A stretch of 33,577 nt of DNA from Pseudolabrys sp. (GTDB lineage Bacteria; Pseudomonadota; Alphaproteobacteria; Rhizobiales; Xanthobacteraceae): the NCBI GenBank assembly GCA_009694265.1, contig SHVM01000021.1:1-33577 (forward strand), written 5' to 3'. Numbering within the stretch: the stretch's first letter is position 1; every line of letters starts with the position of its first letter. Made by a program: the position numbers and the translations under genes. Shown here piece by piece: positions 14,530-23,225 of this stretch. A model generated the notes under the pieces. The model made no database searches and had not been told where the DNA came from. It was given only the letters and a program-made list of their open reading frames with translations.

Positions 14530-15504
14530 CTAACTAAACTTTGCCCGGTCGTGCTTGGCGGCAAAATCAAGTTGCGGCCCGACCGGCACGATGCCGGTGG
14601 GATTCACCTGCCGCTGGCTGCCGTAATAATGCCGCTTGATCTGCTCCAGGCTCACGGTCTCGGACACGCCCGGCACCTGATAGAGATCGCGCACATAATT
14701 CGACAGGTTCGGATATTCGGAAATGTGGCGCCAATTGCATTTGAAGTGCGAATAATAGACGGCGTCGAAGCGGATCAGCGTGCAGAACAGCCGCCAGTCG
14801 GCCTCGGTGATCATGGGGCCTGCGAGATAGCGCCGCTTTGAGAGGATCTGATCCATCTCATCGAGCGTGTCGAACACGCCGCGGAACGCCAGCTCGTAGG
14901 CTGCTTGCGCGGTCGCAAAACCGGCGCGATAGACGCCGTTGTTGATGTTTGTGTAGACAAGATCGTTGATACGGCCGATCTCGCCGCGCAGATTTTCCGG
15001 ATAATAGTCGGTGTGGATGTTGGTGAAGGCGTTGAACGCCGAATTCAACATGCGGATGATCTCGGAGGACTCGTTGTTGACGATCGTCTTTTTCTTTTTG
15101 TCCCATAGCGCCGGCACGCTGACGCGCCCGGTATATTTCGGATCGGCCAGCAGATAGACTTCCGACAGCTTGCTCTTGCCGTTGACCTCGTCGCCTGACG
15201 AACCTTCGCTTTTGTTGAATGTCCAGCCGTCCTTGAGCATGTCAGGTGAAACAACAGACATGGAAATGACGTTCTCCAAGCCCTTGAGCTTGCGGAAGAT
15301 GACCGTGCGATGCGCCCACGGGCAGGACAGCGAAACATAGAGGTGATAGCGGCCGGCTTCGGCCGCAAAGCCTGCGTCGCCTGAGGAGCCTGCGCTGCCA
15401 TCGGGCGTGACCCAATTGCGGTAACGCGTGACGGGCCGTACGAAATGGCCGTCCTTGGTGCGAACCCCGTCTTGCTGCCAAACGCCGTCAACCAGCAGTC
15501 CCAT
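14530..15504 (-). CDS. Glutathionyl-hydroquinone reductase (Xi-class GST)
   Basis: The 324-residue protein begins MGLLVDGVWQ and has F-x-R-P-V-T-R-Y-R-N-W. The thioredoxin-like motif SCPWAHRTVI contains the catalytic Cys of the YqjG/ECM4 family. VPALWDKKKKTIVNNESSEI follows, with a C-terminal helical domain carrying the conserved Tyr-rich segments (TEADWRLFCTLIRFDAVYY). These enzymes remove glutathione from glutathionyl-hydroquinones, recycling quinone adducts from aromatic breakdown or stress. The ATG at 15504 has GGAGG 5 bases upstream; a GTG at 15516 lies across that site and is rejected. It converges with the Met/His-rich gene. Confidence 0.93.
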   Translation of the reverse strand: MGLLVDGVWQQDGVRTKDGHFVRPVTRYRNWVTPDGSAGSSGDAGFAAEAGRYHLYVSLSCPWAHRTVIFRKLKGLENVISMSVVSPDMLKDGWTFNKSEGSSGDEVNGKSKLSEVYLLADPKYTGRVSVPALWDKKKKTIVNNESSEIIRMLNSAFNAFTNIHTDYYPENLRGEIGRINDLVYTNINNGVYRAGFATAQAAYELAFRGVFDTLDEMDQILSKRRYLAGPMITEADWRLFCTLIRFDAVYYSHFKCNWRHISEYPNLSNYVRDLYQVPGVSETVSLEQIKRHYYGSQRQVNPTGIVPVGPQLDFAAKHDRAKFS

Positions 15505-15602
15505 TCGATCCTCCACCCGTGTGACTGGTTATTTAGGGTGTTGCGGCCCATAACGCCACGGCCGATGGACCAGAATCGGCCCAAATGCTAATCGGCTCCA
15601 CC

Positions 15603-16112
15603 ATGAGCGAAGTTTCACTGACAATTCTGCCGGAAACGCCTGAGGACGCGACTGCGATCGAACGGCTGCATGAGCGCACTTTCGGCCCCGGCCGTTATGC
15701 GCGCACCGCCTATCGTATTCGCGAGAGCCGCGGGCATCTGCTCGAGCTGTCGTTCACCGCGCGCATCGGCACGCTGCTGGTCGGTTCGGTGCGGCTCACC
15801 CCGGTCTATATCGGCGATACGCCGGCGCTGCTGCTTGGGCCGCTCACGGTCGAGCCGCCGTTCCGCGAGCGCGGCGTCGGCTCCGCGCTGCTCAAGAGCG
15901 CGCTCAAGGAGGCCAAAGCCAAAAACCATAAACTGGTCGTGCTGGTCGGCGACGAGCCCTATTACGCCAAGTCCAGCTTCAAGCAGATTCCGAAGGGCCA
16001 GGTGAAATTGCCGGGGCCGAATGATCCGGCGCGGCTGCTGGTCGCGGAACTTAGCGCCGGCGCCTTCGAGGGCGTGAAGGGATTGATCAGGCCGGACTGG
16101 GAGAAAGTTTAG
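15603..16112 (+). CDS. GNAT-family N-acetyltransferase
   Basis: The 169-residue protein shows the acetyl-CoA-binding pattern of YhbS-like GNAT enzymes: L-G-P-L-T-V-E-P-P-F-R-E-R-G-V-G-S-A-L-L, then V-V-L-V-G-D-E-P-Y-Y and F-K-Q-I. It transfers acetyl from acetyl-CoA to an amine whose identity is unknown. The ATG at 15603 is chosen because the domain begins there; an ATG at 15585 would add six residues, and neither has a strong ribosome site. It is divergent from the GST gene and converges with the MoxR operon, whose last gene ends 28 bases away. Confidence 0.85.
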   Translation: MSEVSLTILPETPEDATAIERLHERTFGPGRYARTAYRIRESRGHLLELSFTARIGTLLVGSVRLTPVYIGDTPALLLGPLTVEPPFRERGVGSALLKSALKEAKAKNHKLVVLVGDEPYYAKSSFKQIPKGQVKLPGPNDPARLLVAELSAGAFEGVKGLIRPDWEKV

Positions 16113-16170
16113 CGGCCTTCTCTGGCCCAAAAGGTCGCGTCAGCGGCCTTCTCGCGCCCAAGTCGCCGCG
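16111..16170. repeat. Imperfect tandem duplication of an operon's 3' tail
   Basis: AGCGGCCTTCTC occurs at 16111-16122 and 16142-16153, and similarity continues for about 30 bases with small changes. On the minus strand the copy inside the upstream gene reads A-T-W-A-R-E-G-R-stop and the outer copy reads A-T-F-W-A-R-E-G-R-stop in another frame. The end of the minus-strand gene has therefore been duplicated into the gap before the GNAT gene. Confidence 0.65.
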
Positions 16171-18206
16171 AGCGAGCCGATCAGAAGCAGCAAGCCGATC
16201 AGCCCGGCGAAGATCGGCAGCACGCCGATGCCGCGCACCACGCTCACGTCGCGCATCTTTAAGCCGATCCAGTCCTCACCCTTGAAGGTCGAGGCTGTGC
16301 GCACCGGCACCACGCGCGGCACGATCAATTTGTCGCCGTCAGCCAGCCGCCGCGCATTGCCGCCGGTCGCGTTGGTGAGCGCGCGCAGCACCTCGGTAGT
16401 CGAGGTCACTTCGGCGAATTCGCGCGGATTGGCGGGGCCGACATTGGCGAGCGCGGTGAGCTTGCCGTCGGTCGCGCGCCAGAGGCCGAGTTCGTTGGCC
16501 GTGACCGTCGAGCGCCACAGGCCGGGCTCGACCGCCGCAAGGTTGAGCGTGCGCGTTAAGCCGGTCGGCGAGGTGAGCGTCACGTCGTTGACGGTGTTGG
16601 CCATGGTCTGGCGCTGCACGGCGATGTCGCGCCCCTGCACGATCAGCCGTAGCGCTTCTTCTTCCAGGTCGGGCTGCTTCATCAGCCAGTGCGACAGCCG
16701 TCGCAGCAGATCGAGATGCGGGCCGCCGCCCTCGAAGCCGCGCGCCCACAGCCAGATGTGGTCGGACAGCAGCAGCGCCACGCGGCCCTCGCCCTCGCGC
16801 GCCAGCACCAGCAGCGGCTTGCCGTCCGGGCCCTGCATCACATTGGTGCCGGTGGTGCGTTTGATGTCGACCAGCCGGAACCAGTGGCTCCAATGCGGCG
16901 GATCGGTTTGCGAGCCTTCCAGACCGCGCGTCACCGGGTGGCGCTTGCCGGGGTCGGTGAGCCGCGCCTGGAAACTGCGCTCGGTGACCTCGCCGCTCGG
17001 CTCGGCGGGCAGGATCACGTCGAGCGGCGTGCGCCAGATGCTGGTAGGGCTGGCGTAATCCGGTCCGGCGGCGATCAGCACGGCGCCGCCGTCGCGCACA
17101 TATTTTGCGATGTTGTCGAAATAGATCAGCGGCAGCACGCCCTGGCGCGCGTAGCGGTCGAAGATGATGAGCTGGAATTCCGAAATCTTCTGCTGGAACA
17201 GCTCGCGGGTCGGAAACGCGATCAGCGATAGTTCGTTGATCGGCGTGCCGTCCTGCTTTTCCGGCGGGCGCAGAATGGTGAAATGCACCAGATCGACCGA
17301 GGCGTCGGATTTGAGCAGATTGCGCCAGGTGCGCTCGCCGGCATGCGGCTCACCCGATACCAGCAGCACGCGCAGCTTGTCGCGCACTCCGTCGATCGAG
17401 ATCACCGCGCGATTGTTGATGAGCGTCAGTTCGCCTTCGAGCGCCGACGCCTCGATCTCGACGATATTGGCGCCTGCATGCGGGATCGGGACATTGAACT
17501 TGATGTCGGCGCCCACGGTGACAGTTCGCTTATCCAGCTCTTCGCCGTCGCGCCGCACGGTGACTTGCGCCGCTCCTGTCCTGGAGCCCTGATCCTCGAT
17601 ACGGAAGCCGACGGTCTGCGATTGCCCGACAATGCCGAAGCGTGGTGTCTGCGTGAGCACGACGCGGCGGTCGATCTCGTCGCGCCGGCCGGTGATCAGC
17701 GCGTGCAGCGGCGCGGCAAATCCTAACGCGGCGGCATCGGCCGGCACGTCATGCACGCGGCCGTCGGTGATCAGAACCGCGCCGGCGACACGGTCGGGCG
17801 GCACGTCGGCGAGCGTCGAGGTTAGCGCCGAAAACAGCCTTGTGCCGTCATGCTCGCCATCGGCTTGCGCCGCCTCGGCCACGCGCACTTCGAGGCCCGG
17901 AATGCGCTTGAGCCTTTCGACCAGGGTTGCGCGCGCGGCCTCGGTCTGTGCGCCGCGGTCGCCGAAATCCTGGCTCGGGCTTTTATCGACGATGACGGCG
18001 GCAACCGACGGGATCGGATCGCGGTCTTCGCGCGTGAGAGAAGGATTGGCGAGCGCCAGCACCATCAAGCCAAGCGCACCTGCGCGGACGGCTGCGCCGC
18101 GGCTGCGGGCGAGCAGCAGCAGGCCCGCAATCGGCACGGCCACGGCGAGCGCCGTCCAAACCACAGTGTCGGGCACCAAGGGTGCAAATGAGATGCCGAG
18201 GTTCAT
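16140..18206 (-). CDS. Large membrane protein with VWA-like and amidotransferase-like domains (MoxR operon)
   Basis: The 688-residue protein has two N-terminal membrane segments (about 15-33 and 40-55) and a C-terminal one (about 663-682). Just after the second segment, VIVDKSPSQD (D74, S76, S78) is a D-x-S-x-S metal-site motif of von Willebrand A folds. The middle part (about 280-500: L-R-V-L-L-V-S-G-E-P, L-I-I-F-D-R-Y, Y-V-R-D-G-G-A-V-L-I-A-A-G-P) resembles class I glutamine-amidotransferase-like domains without a visible catalytic triad. It is the last gene of the MoxR operon, 6 bases after the DUF4159 gene. Function is unknown; a periplasmic surface role with MoxR as the motor is inference. 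Confidence 0.8.
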   Translation of the reverse strand: MNLGISFAPLVPDTVVWTALAVAVPIAGLLLLARSRGAAVRAGALGLMVLALANPSLTREDRDPIPSVAAVIVDKSPSQDFGDRGAQTEAARATLVERLKRIPGLEVRVAEAAQADGEHDGTRLFSALTSTLADVPPDRVAGAVLITDGRVHDVPADAAALGFAAPLHALITGRRDEIDRRVVLTQTPRFGIVGQSQTVGFRIEDQGSRTGAAQVTVRRDGEELDKRTVTVGADIKFNVPIPHAGANIVEIEASALEGELTLINNRAVISIDGVRDKLRVLLVSGEPHAGERTWRNLLKSDASVDLVHFTILRPPEKQDGTPINELSLIAFPTRELFQQKISEFQLIIFDRYARQGVLPLIYFDNIAKYVRDGGAVLIAAGPDYASPTSIWRTPLDVILPAEPSGEVTERSFQARLTDPGKRHPVTRGLEGSQTDPPHWSHWFRLVDIKRTTGTNVMQGPDGKPLLVLAREGEGRVALLLSDHIWLWARGFEGGGPHLDLLRRLSHWLMKQPDLEEEALRLIVQGRDIAVQRQTMANTVNDVTLTSPTGLTRTLNLAAVEPGLWRSTVTANELGLWRATDGKLTALANVGPANPREFAEVTSTTEVLRALTNATGGNARRLADGDKLIVPRVVPVRTASTFKGEDWIGLKMRDVSVVRGIGVLPIFAGLIGLLLLIGSLAATWAREGR

Positions 18207-18212
18207 GGGTCT

Positions 18213-21065
18213 CTACTGCCCCAACCGTTCGAGCAGCGCGGGAATGTGCACCTGGTCGGCCTTGTAGTTACCGGTGAGCGCGTACATCACGATATTGACG
18301 CCGGAGCGGAAGGCGAATTCGCGCTGGCGCGGCTCGCCCGGAACCAGCGGCAGCATTGGCTGGCCGTCGGGGCGCATCGCCCAGGCGCCGGCCAGATCGT
18401 TCGACGTGATCAGGATAGAGGTCACGCCGTCGCCGGCGCGCGCCGGACGATTGCTGTCCTCCTCCGATTCCGCTGGCAGCGCCTCGACCCAGAGTTGGCC
18501 GTTTGTGAAGCGGCCGGGAAAGTCACTCATCAGGAAGAAGGTCTTGGTCAGCACGTGATCGCGCGGCACCGGCTCGAGTTCGGGAATGTCGAGCGAGGAT
18601 AGGATCGAACGCAGCGCCACCATGCCGGGCGCGCGCATGCCACCGCCGGGCCCGGGCGGTGCGTCGATCGCATCGCGGGTGTCGAAAAGCACAGTGCCGC
18701 CGCGCTTCATGTAGCTGTCGATGCGCTCAAGCGCTACCTGCGACGGCTTCGGCGCGGTCGGCGATATCGGCCAATAGATGACCGGGAAGAAGGCGAGCTC
18801 GTCGCGCGCCGGATCGAGGCCGATCGGCTCACCGGCTTCTAACGCGGTGCGTTGCGCCAGGAATAGCGTGAGGCCCTGCAGGCCCGCTTTGCTGATCTCA
18901 TCGACCGCCGTATCGCCGGTGAGAATATAGGCGAGGTGGGTTTGCTGCGTCGCCTTCATGGCGAAGTCTTGTTGTTGTGCCGAAAGCTGCGGCGCGGGTG
19001 CCGGCGTTTGCGCCTGCGCCGGGTCATGCAGCGTCAATGAGCACAGCAGGCAGGCTGCGAGCAGCGATGCCGCCACGCGCCGGCGCATCCGCAAGGTACT
19101 TAAGCCTCCGGAAAGCCAGAACACGACCAGCGCGTCGAGTAGCAGCAGCACCAGCGCTGTGAGGAAAATCGGTCCGCGCAGATCGAGCGGCTCGCCATGG
19201 CGATAGACATCGAGCCGGGCATTTAGCGGAGAAACATCGAGCGGCAGTGGACGGTCGGTGGGCGCCAGCGTATTGACCGCGACCAGGCCCTCGGGCGGGC
19301 CATAGAAGCCGGGCGGATGATCGGCACTGGCGCGGCCGGTAAAGTTGGTCGGGATTGGGCGGGCGGTCGCCGGTGGGGGAGAGAACGCACCGAAGCCGTC
19401 AAGCACGCGTGTTGCCGGCACCACCTGGTTTACGCTTCTGCCGGCGCCGCCCGCGCTGGCCGCAGCTTCCGCGTCGGCACTCGCGGTGGAGCCCGCAAGC
19501 GAAACGATGCGCCGGAGCATATCGACGAAGGCGCCCGATAGCGGCAGGTCGGACCAGCGGGTGTCGGCGGTCACGTGGAACAACACGACCACGCCCTTGC
19601 CGCGGCGCTGGGCGGTGACCAGCGGCGTGCCGTCGGCGAGTGTCGCCCAGGTGCGGTCGGTGAGCTGCGAATCCGGTTCGGCCAGCACTTGCCGCGTCAC
19701 GGTGACATCTTTCGGCACCGGCATGCCGTTAAATGGGCCTTCGCGCGAGAAGGCCGTGAGTTGCTGAGGCTTTTCCCAGCTCAAGCTGCCACCCAGGATG
19801 CGGCCGCCGCGGCGCAGCTTCACCGGCACCAGGTCGTCGTCGGCGGCGGCGAGATGGGGACCCGCGAAGCGCACTAGCACGCCGCCATTGTCGATCCACT
19901 TGTTGAGGCGGGGAAGCGCCTCGGCGACATTGCCGACATCGGCGAGGATCAGCATCGGCAATTGCTGGCCGAGGAAACGCGTCGCGGCTTCCGCCGGGCC
20001 CACGCCTTCGGCGAGGCGGACATCGGCAAACGGATTGAGCGCGCGCGACAGGTAATAGTTCGCGCCCAGCAGTGGCTGCGAACGGTCGGCGGCCGAGCCG
20101 GATACGATGCCGACCGTGCGGCGGCGCCAGCGCTTGTCGAGCAGCTGCACCGCGCCGGCGGAACGCTCGCCCGAGATTTCCAGTCGCGCCACGTCGTTGC
20201 GGATCTCGACCGGCAGGTCGATCACCGCCTCGGCCTCGCGCTCGCTGGATCTGAACGCGAACGGCGCCTGGCCAAGCGGGAGACCTTTAAGATCGATGGC
20301 ATTGACCAAACCGTTCTCAGTGCTGCCGGTCTGCGCGCGCAGGACTTTTACCGTCAGCGCGCCGGCGGCGTTATCGGCACCGGCGAGCGCGTGCGAAATG
20401 GCGATGCCGCCCTCGACCACGGTGAGCGGATGGCTGCCGATGACGCGCTTGAGACCGTCGACGAAAGCGGCGCCCGTGCCGAGATCGACGCCGTCCGAGA
20501 GCCAGACGATTTCCACGTCGGGCGCGCCGGTCAGAAAGCGATCGATCAGCGCCAGCGCTTCGCCGCGCTCGACGCCATGCGGCTTTGGCTTGAGCTGCTT
20601 GATCTGCACGCGGGCGGCGCCCGCGACCTGCAGCGAAATGTCGCGCGCAGTTTCCGACAGCGGCAGCACGGCGACGCCGCGGTTGTCGGCCTCAGCCCGC
20701 GCGGTCAATTCATCGGCCGTGCGCAGGCGGGCGTCCCATGATGCCGCCGCCGCCCAGCCGTCGTCGAGCATGATCAGCAAGGGCGCTGCCCTGGTCGCTG
20801 TGGTGAGCGGCGGGTTCCACAACGGGCCGGCGGCGGCGATGATGACCAGCGCGGCCAGCGTCAGGCGAAGCAGTGTCAGCCACCACGGGGTGCGCGATGG
20901 CGTCTCTTCCTTGGGCGCGATCTCAAACAGCAAACGGGTGGGCGGGAAATTGATACGGCGCGGGCGCGGCGGCACCAGCCGCAGCAGCCACCACAGCACC
21001 GGCAGGCTGAGCAGGCCGAGCAGCACCAGCGGCTGCGCAAAGCCGAGCGGGAGTGCGCCGATCAC
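18213..21065 (-). CDS. BatA-like/DUF4159 membrane protein (MoxR operon)
   Basis: The 950-residue protein begins with a BatA-type membrane domain (about 5-85: FAQPLVLLGLLSLPVLWWLL, then INFPPTRLLFEI and a second helix). A VWA-like fold follows whose metal motif is degraded (LLIMLDDGWAA, about 97-106). An amidotransferase-like part spans about 315-530, then comes a membrane helix (about 645-665), a signal-like hydrophobic stretch, and the C-terminal DUF4159 domain (about 700-945: THLAYILTGD, F-F-P-V-I-Y-W-P, RGGTVLFDTRD). DUF4159 proteins accompany MoxR and DUF58 in many bacteria, but their task is unproven. It overlaps the DUF58 gene by 4 bases and is followed after 6 bases by the 688-residue protein. 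Confidence 0.88.
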   Translation of the reverse strand: MIGALPLGFAQPLVLLGLLSLPVLWWLLRLVPPRPRRINFPPTRLLFEIAPKEETPSRTPWWLTLLRLTLAALVIIAAAGPLWNPPLTTATRAAPLLIMLDDGWAAAASWDARLRTADELTARAEADNRGVAVLPLSETARDISLQVAGAARVQIKQLKPKPHGVERGEALALIDRFLTGAPDVEIVWLSDGVDLGTGAAFVDGLKRVIGSHPLTVVEGGIAISHALAGADNAAGALTVKVLRAQTGSTENGLVNAIDLKGLPLGQAPFAFRSSEREAEAVIDLPVEIRNDVARLEISGERSAGAVQLLDKRWRRRTVGIVSGSAADRSQPLLGANYYLSRALNPFADVRLAEGVGPAEAATRFLGQQLPMLILADVGNVAEALPRLNKWIDNGGVLVRFAGPHLAAADDDLVPVKLRRGGRILGGSLSWEKPQQLTAFSREGPFNGMPVPKDVTVTRQVLAEPDSQLTDRTWATLADGTPLVTAQRRGKGVVVLFHVTADTRWSDLPLSGAFVDMLRRIVSLAGSTASADAEAAASAGGAGRSVNQVVPATRVLDGFGAFSPPPATARPIPTNFTGRASADHPPGFYGPPEGLVAVNTLAPTDRPLPLDVSPLNARLDVYRHGEPLDLRGPIFLTALVLLLLDALVVFWLSGGLSTLRMRRRVAASLLAACLLCSLTLHDPAQAQTPAPAPQLSAQQQDFAMKATQQTHLAYILTGDTAVDEISKAGLQGLTLFLAQRTALEAGEPIGLDPARDELAFFPVIYWPISPTAPKPSQVALERIDSYMKRGGTVLFDTRDAIDAPPGPGGGMRAPGMVALRSILSSLDIPELEPVPRDHVLTKTFFLMSDFPGRFTNGQLWVEALPAESEEDSNRPARAGDGVTSILITSNDLAGAWAMRPDGQPMLPLVPGEPRQREFAFRSGVNIVMYALTGNYKADQVHIPALLERLGQ

Positions 21066-22015
21066 GCCACGCTCCCTTGCTGCGCCGGCGCGTGCCGGCT
21101 GTTGACTGTGGTTTGCTGCGCATTGGTGCCCATGCGTGCATGCAGCACCAGCAGTAATTCGCTGGCCGGCCTATCGGTGCGGTGGATGGCGAAACTCCAG
21201 CCACGTTTGTCGGTCTCGGCGCGGATGGCGGCGCGATGGCGGGCGATCAGTCCTTGATAGTCGTTGCGCCAGGTCTCGGCCCGGCCAGCGGTGATGCTGC
21301 CGGCGCCTTCCGGTTCGACAAATTCGATGCGGCCGGAATAGGGGAAGCTTTCCTCGGCCGGATCGACGATCTGCACCACATGGCCATGGGCGCCGGTGGC
21401 CGAGAGTTGTGCGATGGTGTCCCGCACCTCGCCGATCGGGCTCCACAGGTCGGACAGCATCACGATTTCGGAAAGCGGCGAAGGCGCAAATGACGGCGGC
21501 AGGCTGGCGCGCTCGCTCGTATCGTGCAGGACCGCCTCCGCCATCTTCTCGATCACATTGCGGCTGGCGGTCGGGCGCAGCAGGCCTGGAACGCCGACCC
21601 GCTCGCCGCCCTGCACCAGCACTTCGGCGAGCGCGAAGGCAAACACCAGCGCGCGCTCAAGCTTGCTGTCGGTGACCAGCGCGGAAGCGAATGCCATCGA
21701 TGGCGAACGGTCGGGCCAGATCCAAACGGTGTGCGAGGCCTCCCATTCGCGCTCGCGCACATAGAGATGATCGTCGCGCGCGGAACGCCGCCAATCGATA
21801 TTCGAGGCGGGCTCGCCCGACATGAAGCGGCGGTATTGCCAGAAATTTTCGCCCGGTCCGGCGCGCCGCCGCCCATGCAGCCCGTGAATGACGGTAGACG
21901 CGACGCGCCGCGCCTCCAGAATGAGCCGCGGCATCGCATCGGCGAGCGTGCGTCCGCTGGCGGTCGCCTGGCGGACCGCGCTCGTCTCGATTTCGCTGAG
22001 CCGCGGATCGGCCAT
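21062..22015 (-). CDS. DUF58 domain protein (MoxR partner)
   Basis: The 317-residue protein carries the DUF58 signature GRRRAGPGENFWQYRRF, then N-I-D-W-R-R-S-A-R and Y-V-R-E-R-E-W-E. A VWA-type D-x-S-x-S (D102, S104, S106) follows in WIWPDRSPSM. DUF58 proteins are cytoplasmic partners of MoxR ATPases, thought to be assisted or remodelled by them. It starts 1 base after the moxR stop and overlaps the DUF4159 gene by 4 bases (ATGA), so translation of the set is coupled. Length is normal. Confidence 0.93.
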   Translation of the reverse strand: MADPRLSEIETSAVRQATASGRTLADAMPRLILEARRVASTVIHGLHGRRRAGPGENFWQYRRFMSGEPASNIDWRRSARDDHLYVREREWEASHTVWIWPDRSPSMAFASALVTDSKLERALVFAFALAEVLVQGGERVGVPGLLRPTASRNVIEKMAEAVLHDTSERASLPPSFAPSPLSEIVMLSDLWSPIGEVRDTIAQLSATGAHGHVVQIVDPAEESFPYSGRIEFVEPEGAGSITAGRAETWRNDYQGLIARHRAAIRAETDKRGWSFAIHRTDRPASELLLVLHARMGTNAQQTTVNSRHAPAQQGSVA

Positions 22016-22016
22016 G

Positions 22017-23027
22017 TTATCCGATGCGCGCCTTCAGGCGCTTGATCACGTTCGGGATGGTCTCGCCTTCGGCGCGCGCGGCAAACGTCAAGGCCATGCG
22101 GTGCTTGAGCACGGGCTCGGCCAGTTCAAGCACGTCGTCGACCGACGGCGCGAAGCGGCCGTCGAGCAGCGCGCGGGCGCGTACCGCCAGCATCAAGGCT
22201 TGGCTGGCGCGCGGTCCCGGACCCCATGAGATCAGCTTGCCGAGATCGCCGGCTTCCGGACCGGGGCGCGCCGAGCGAACCAGCGTCAGGATTGCTTCGA
22301 CCACGGATTCGCCGACCGGCAAGCGGCGCACCAGCCGCTGCGCGGCGATCAGGTCTTCCGCGGTCATCGCCGGTTTGGCGCGGGTCTCGTCCGCGCCGGT
22401 GGTGTCGAACAAAATTTTGCGTTCTGCTTGTAAGTCCGGGTAATCGACATCGACTTCCATCAGGAAGCGGTCGAGCTGCGCCTCGGGCAGCGGATAGGTG
22501 CCTTCCTGCTCCAGCGGGTTCTGCGTCGCCAGCACGTGGAAGGGCTTGGGCAGATCGTGACGCGCGCCGGCAACCGTCACGTGTTGTTCTTGCATCGCTT
22601 GCAAGAGCGCGGACTGGGTGCGCGGGGAGGCGCGATTGATTTCGTCAGCCATCAGCAATTGCGCGAAAATAGGTCCGGATATGAACCTGAAACTGCGCTT
22701 GCCGCCGGGGGTTTCCTCGAGCACCTCGGTGCCGAGGATGTCCGAGGGCATCAGGTCGGGCGTGAACTGCACGCGCTTGGCGTCGAGGCCGAGCGCTATC
22801 CCCATGGTGTCCACCAGCTTGGTTTTGGCGAGCCCGGGCACGCCGACCAGCAGCGCATGGCCGCCGGACAAAACGGTGACCAGCGCGCGCTCGACCACGA
22901 TATCCTGGCCGAAGATCACCGCGCCGATGGCGGCTTTCGCCGCGCGCACGTGCACGGAGGTCGATTCCGCCGCGCGCACGATCATATCTTCCAGCTTTTC
23001 CAGATTTTCGCCGCTTGCCGCCGCCAT
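22017..23027 (-). CDS. MoxR-family AAA+ ATPase
   Basis: The 336-residue protein has Walker A GVPGLAKTK (62-70), Walker B LLMADEINR, sensor 1 in V-L-A-T-Q-N-P-L-E and the MoxR-specific EQEGTYPLPEAQLDRF. MoxR ATPases form hexamers that act as chaperones for VWA-domain partners, in known cases inserting metal or cofactor. It is the first gene of the four-gene minus-strand operon. AAGGA lies 9 bases before the ATG at 23027; an upstream ATG at 23054 has no better site. The 198-bp gap upstream separates it from the divergent DUF1285 gene; I see no strong operator in it. Confidence 0.95.
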   Translation of the reverse strand: MAAASGENLEKLEDMIVRAAESTSVHVRAAKAAIGAVIFGQDIVVERALVTVLSGGHALLVGVPGLAKTKLVDTMGIALGLDAKRVQFTPDLMPSDILGTEVLEETPGGKRSFRFISGPIFAQLLMADEINRASPRTQSALLQAMQEQHVTVAGARHDLPKPFHVLATQNPLEQEGTYPLPEAQLDRFLMEVDVDYPDLQAERKILFDTTGADETRAKPAMTAEDLIAAQRLVRRLPVGESVVEAILTLVRSARPGPEAGDLGKLISWGPGPRASQALMLAVRARALLDGRFAPSVDDVLELAEPVLKHRMALTFAARAEGETIPNVIKRLKARIG

Positions 23028-23225
23028 GATTTCGGTTCCTTTTCTTGGGCGCATTGGCCCCGCCTAGAAGCTATGCAACAAACACACCAAAGGCGATTTT
23101 CATGCGTGTTTCCCGTCGAATCTGCCTCATTGTGCGGCCAAGCTTACGCTATCTTCCGCCGCCAGGTCCGGCTGGTCACAAAGTTGCGAACAGGCGCGAG
23201 ACGCCCGCAATTACGTAGGGAAACA

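Noticed and set aside
14509-14535. GCGCG inverted repeat between the Met/His-rich and GST genes as terminator
   Set aside because: The stem is short and there is no T-run; it may be chance in GC-rich DNA.
14530-15504. The GST gene as the missing maleylpyruvate isomerase of the gentisate route
   Set aside because: The SCPWAHR motif and length place it in the Xi-class hydroquinone reductases, not the Zeta-class isomerases.
22536-23225. Open plus-strand frame before DUF1285
   Set aside because: It is antisense to moxR and the moxR leader. DUF1285 homology starts after the ATG at 23226.
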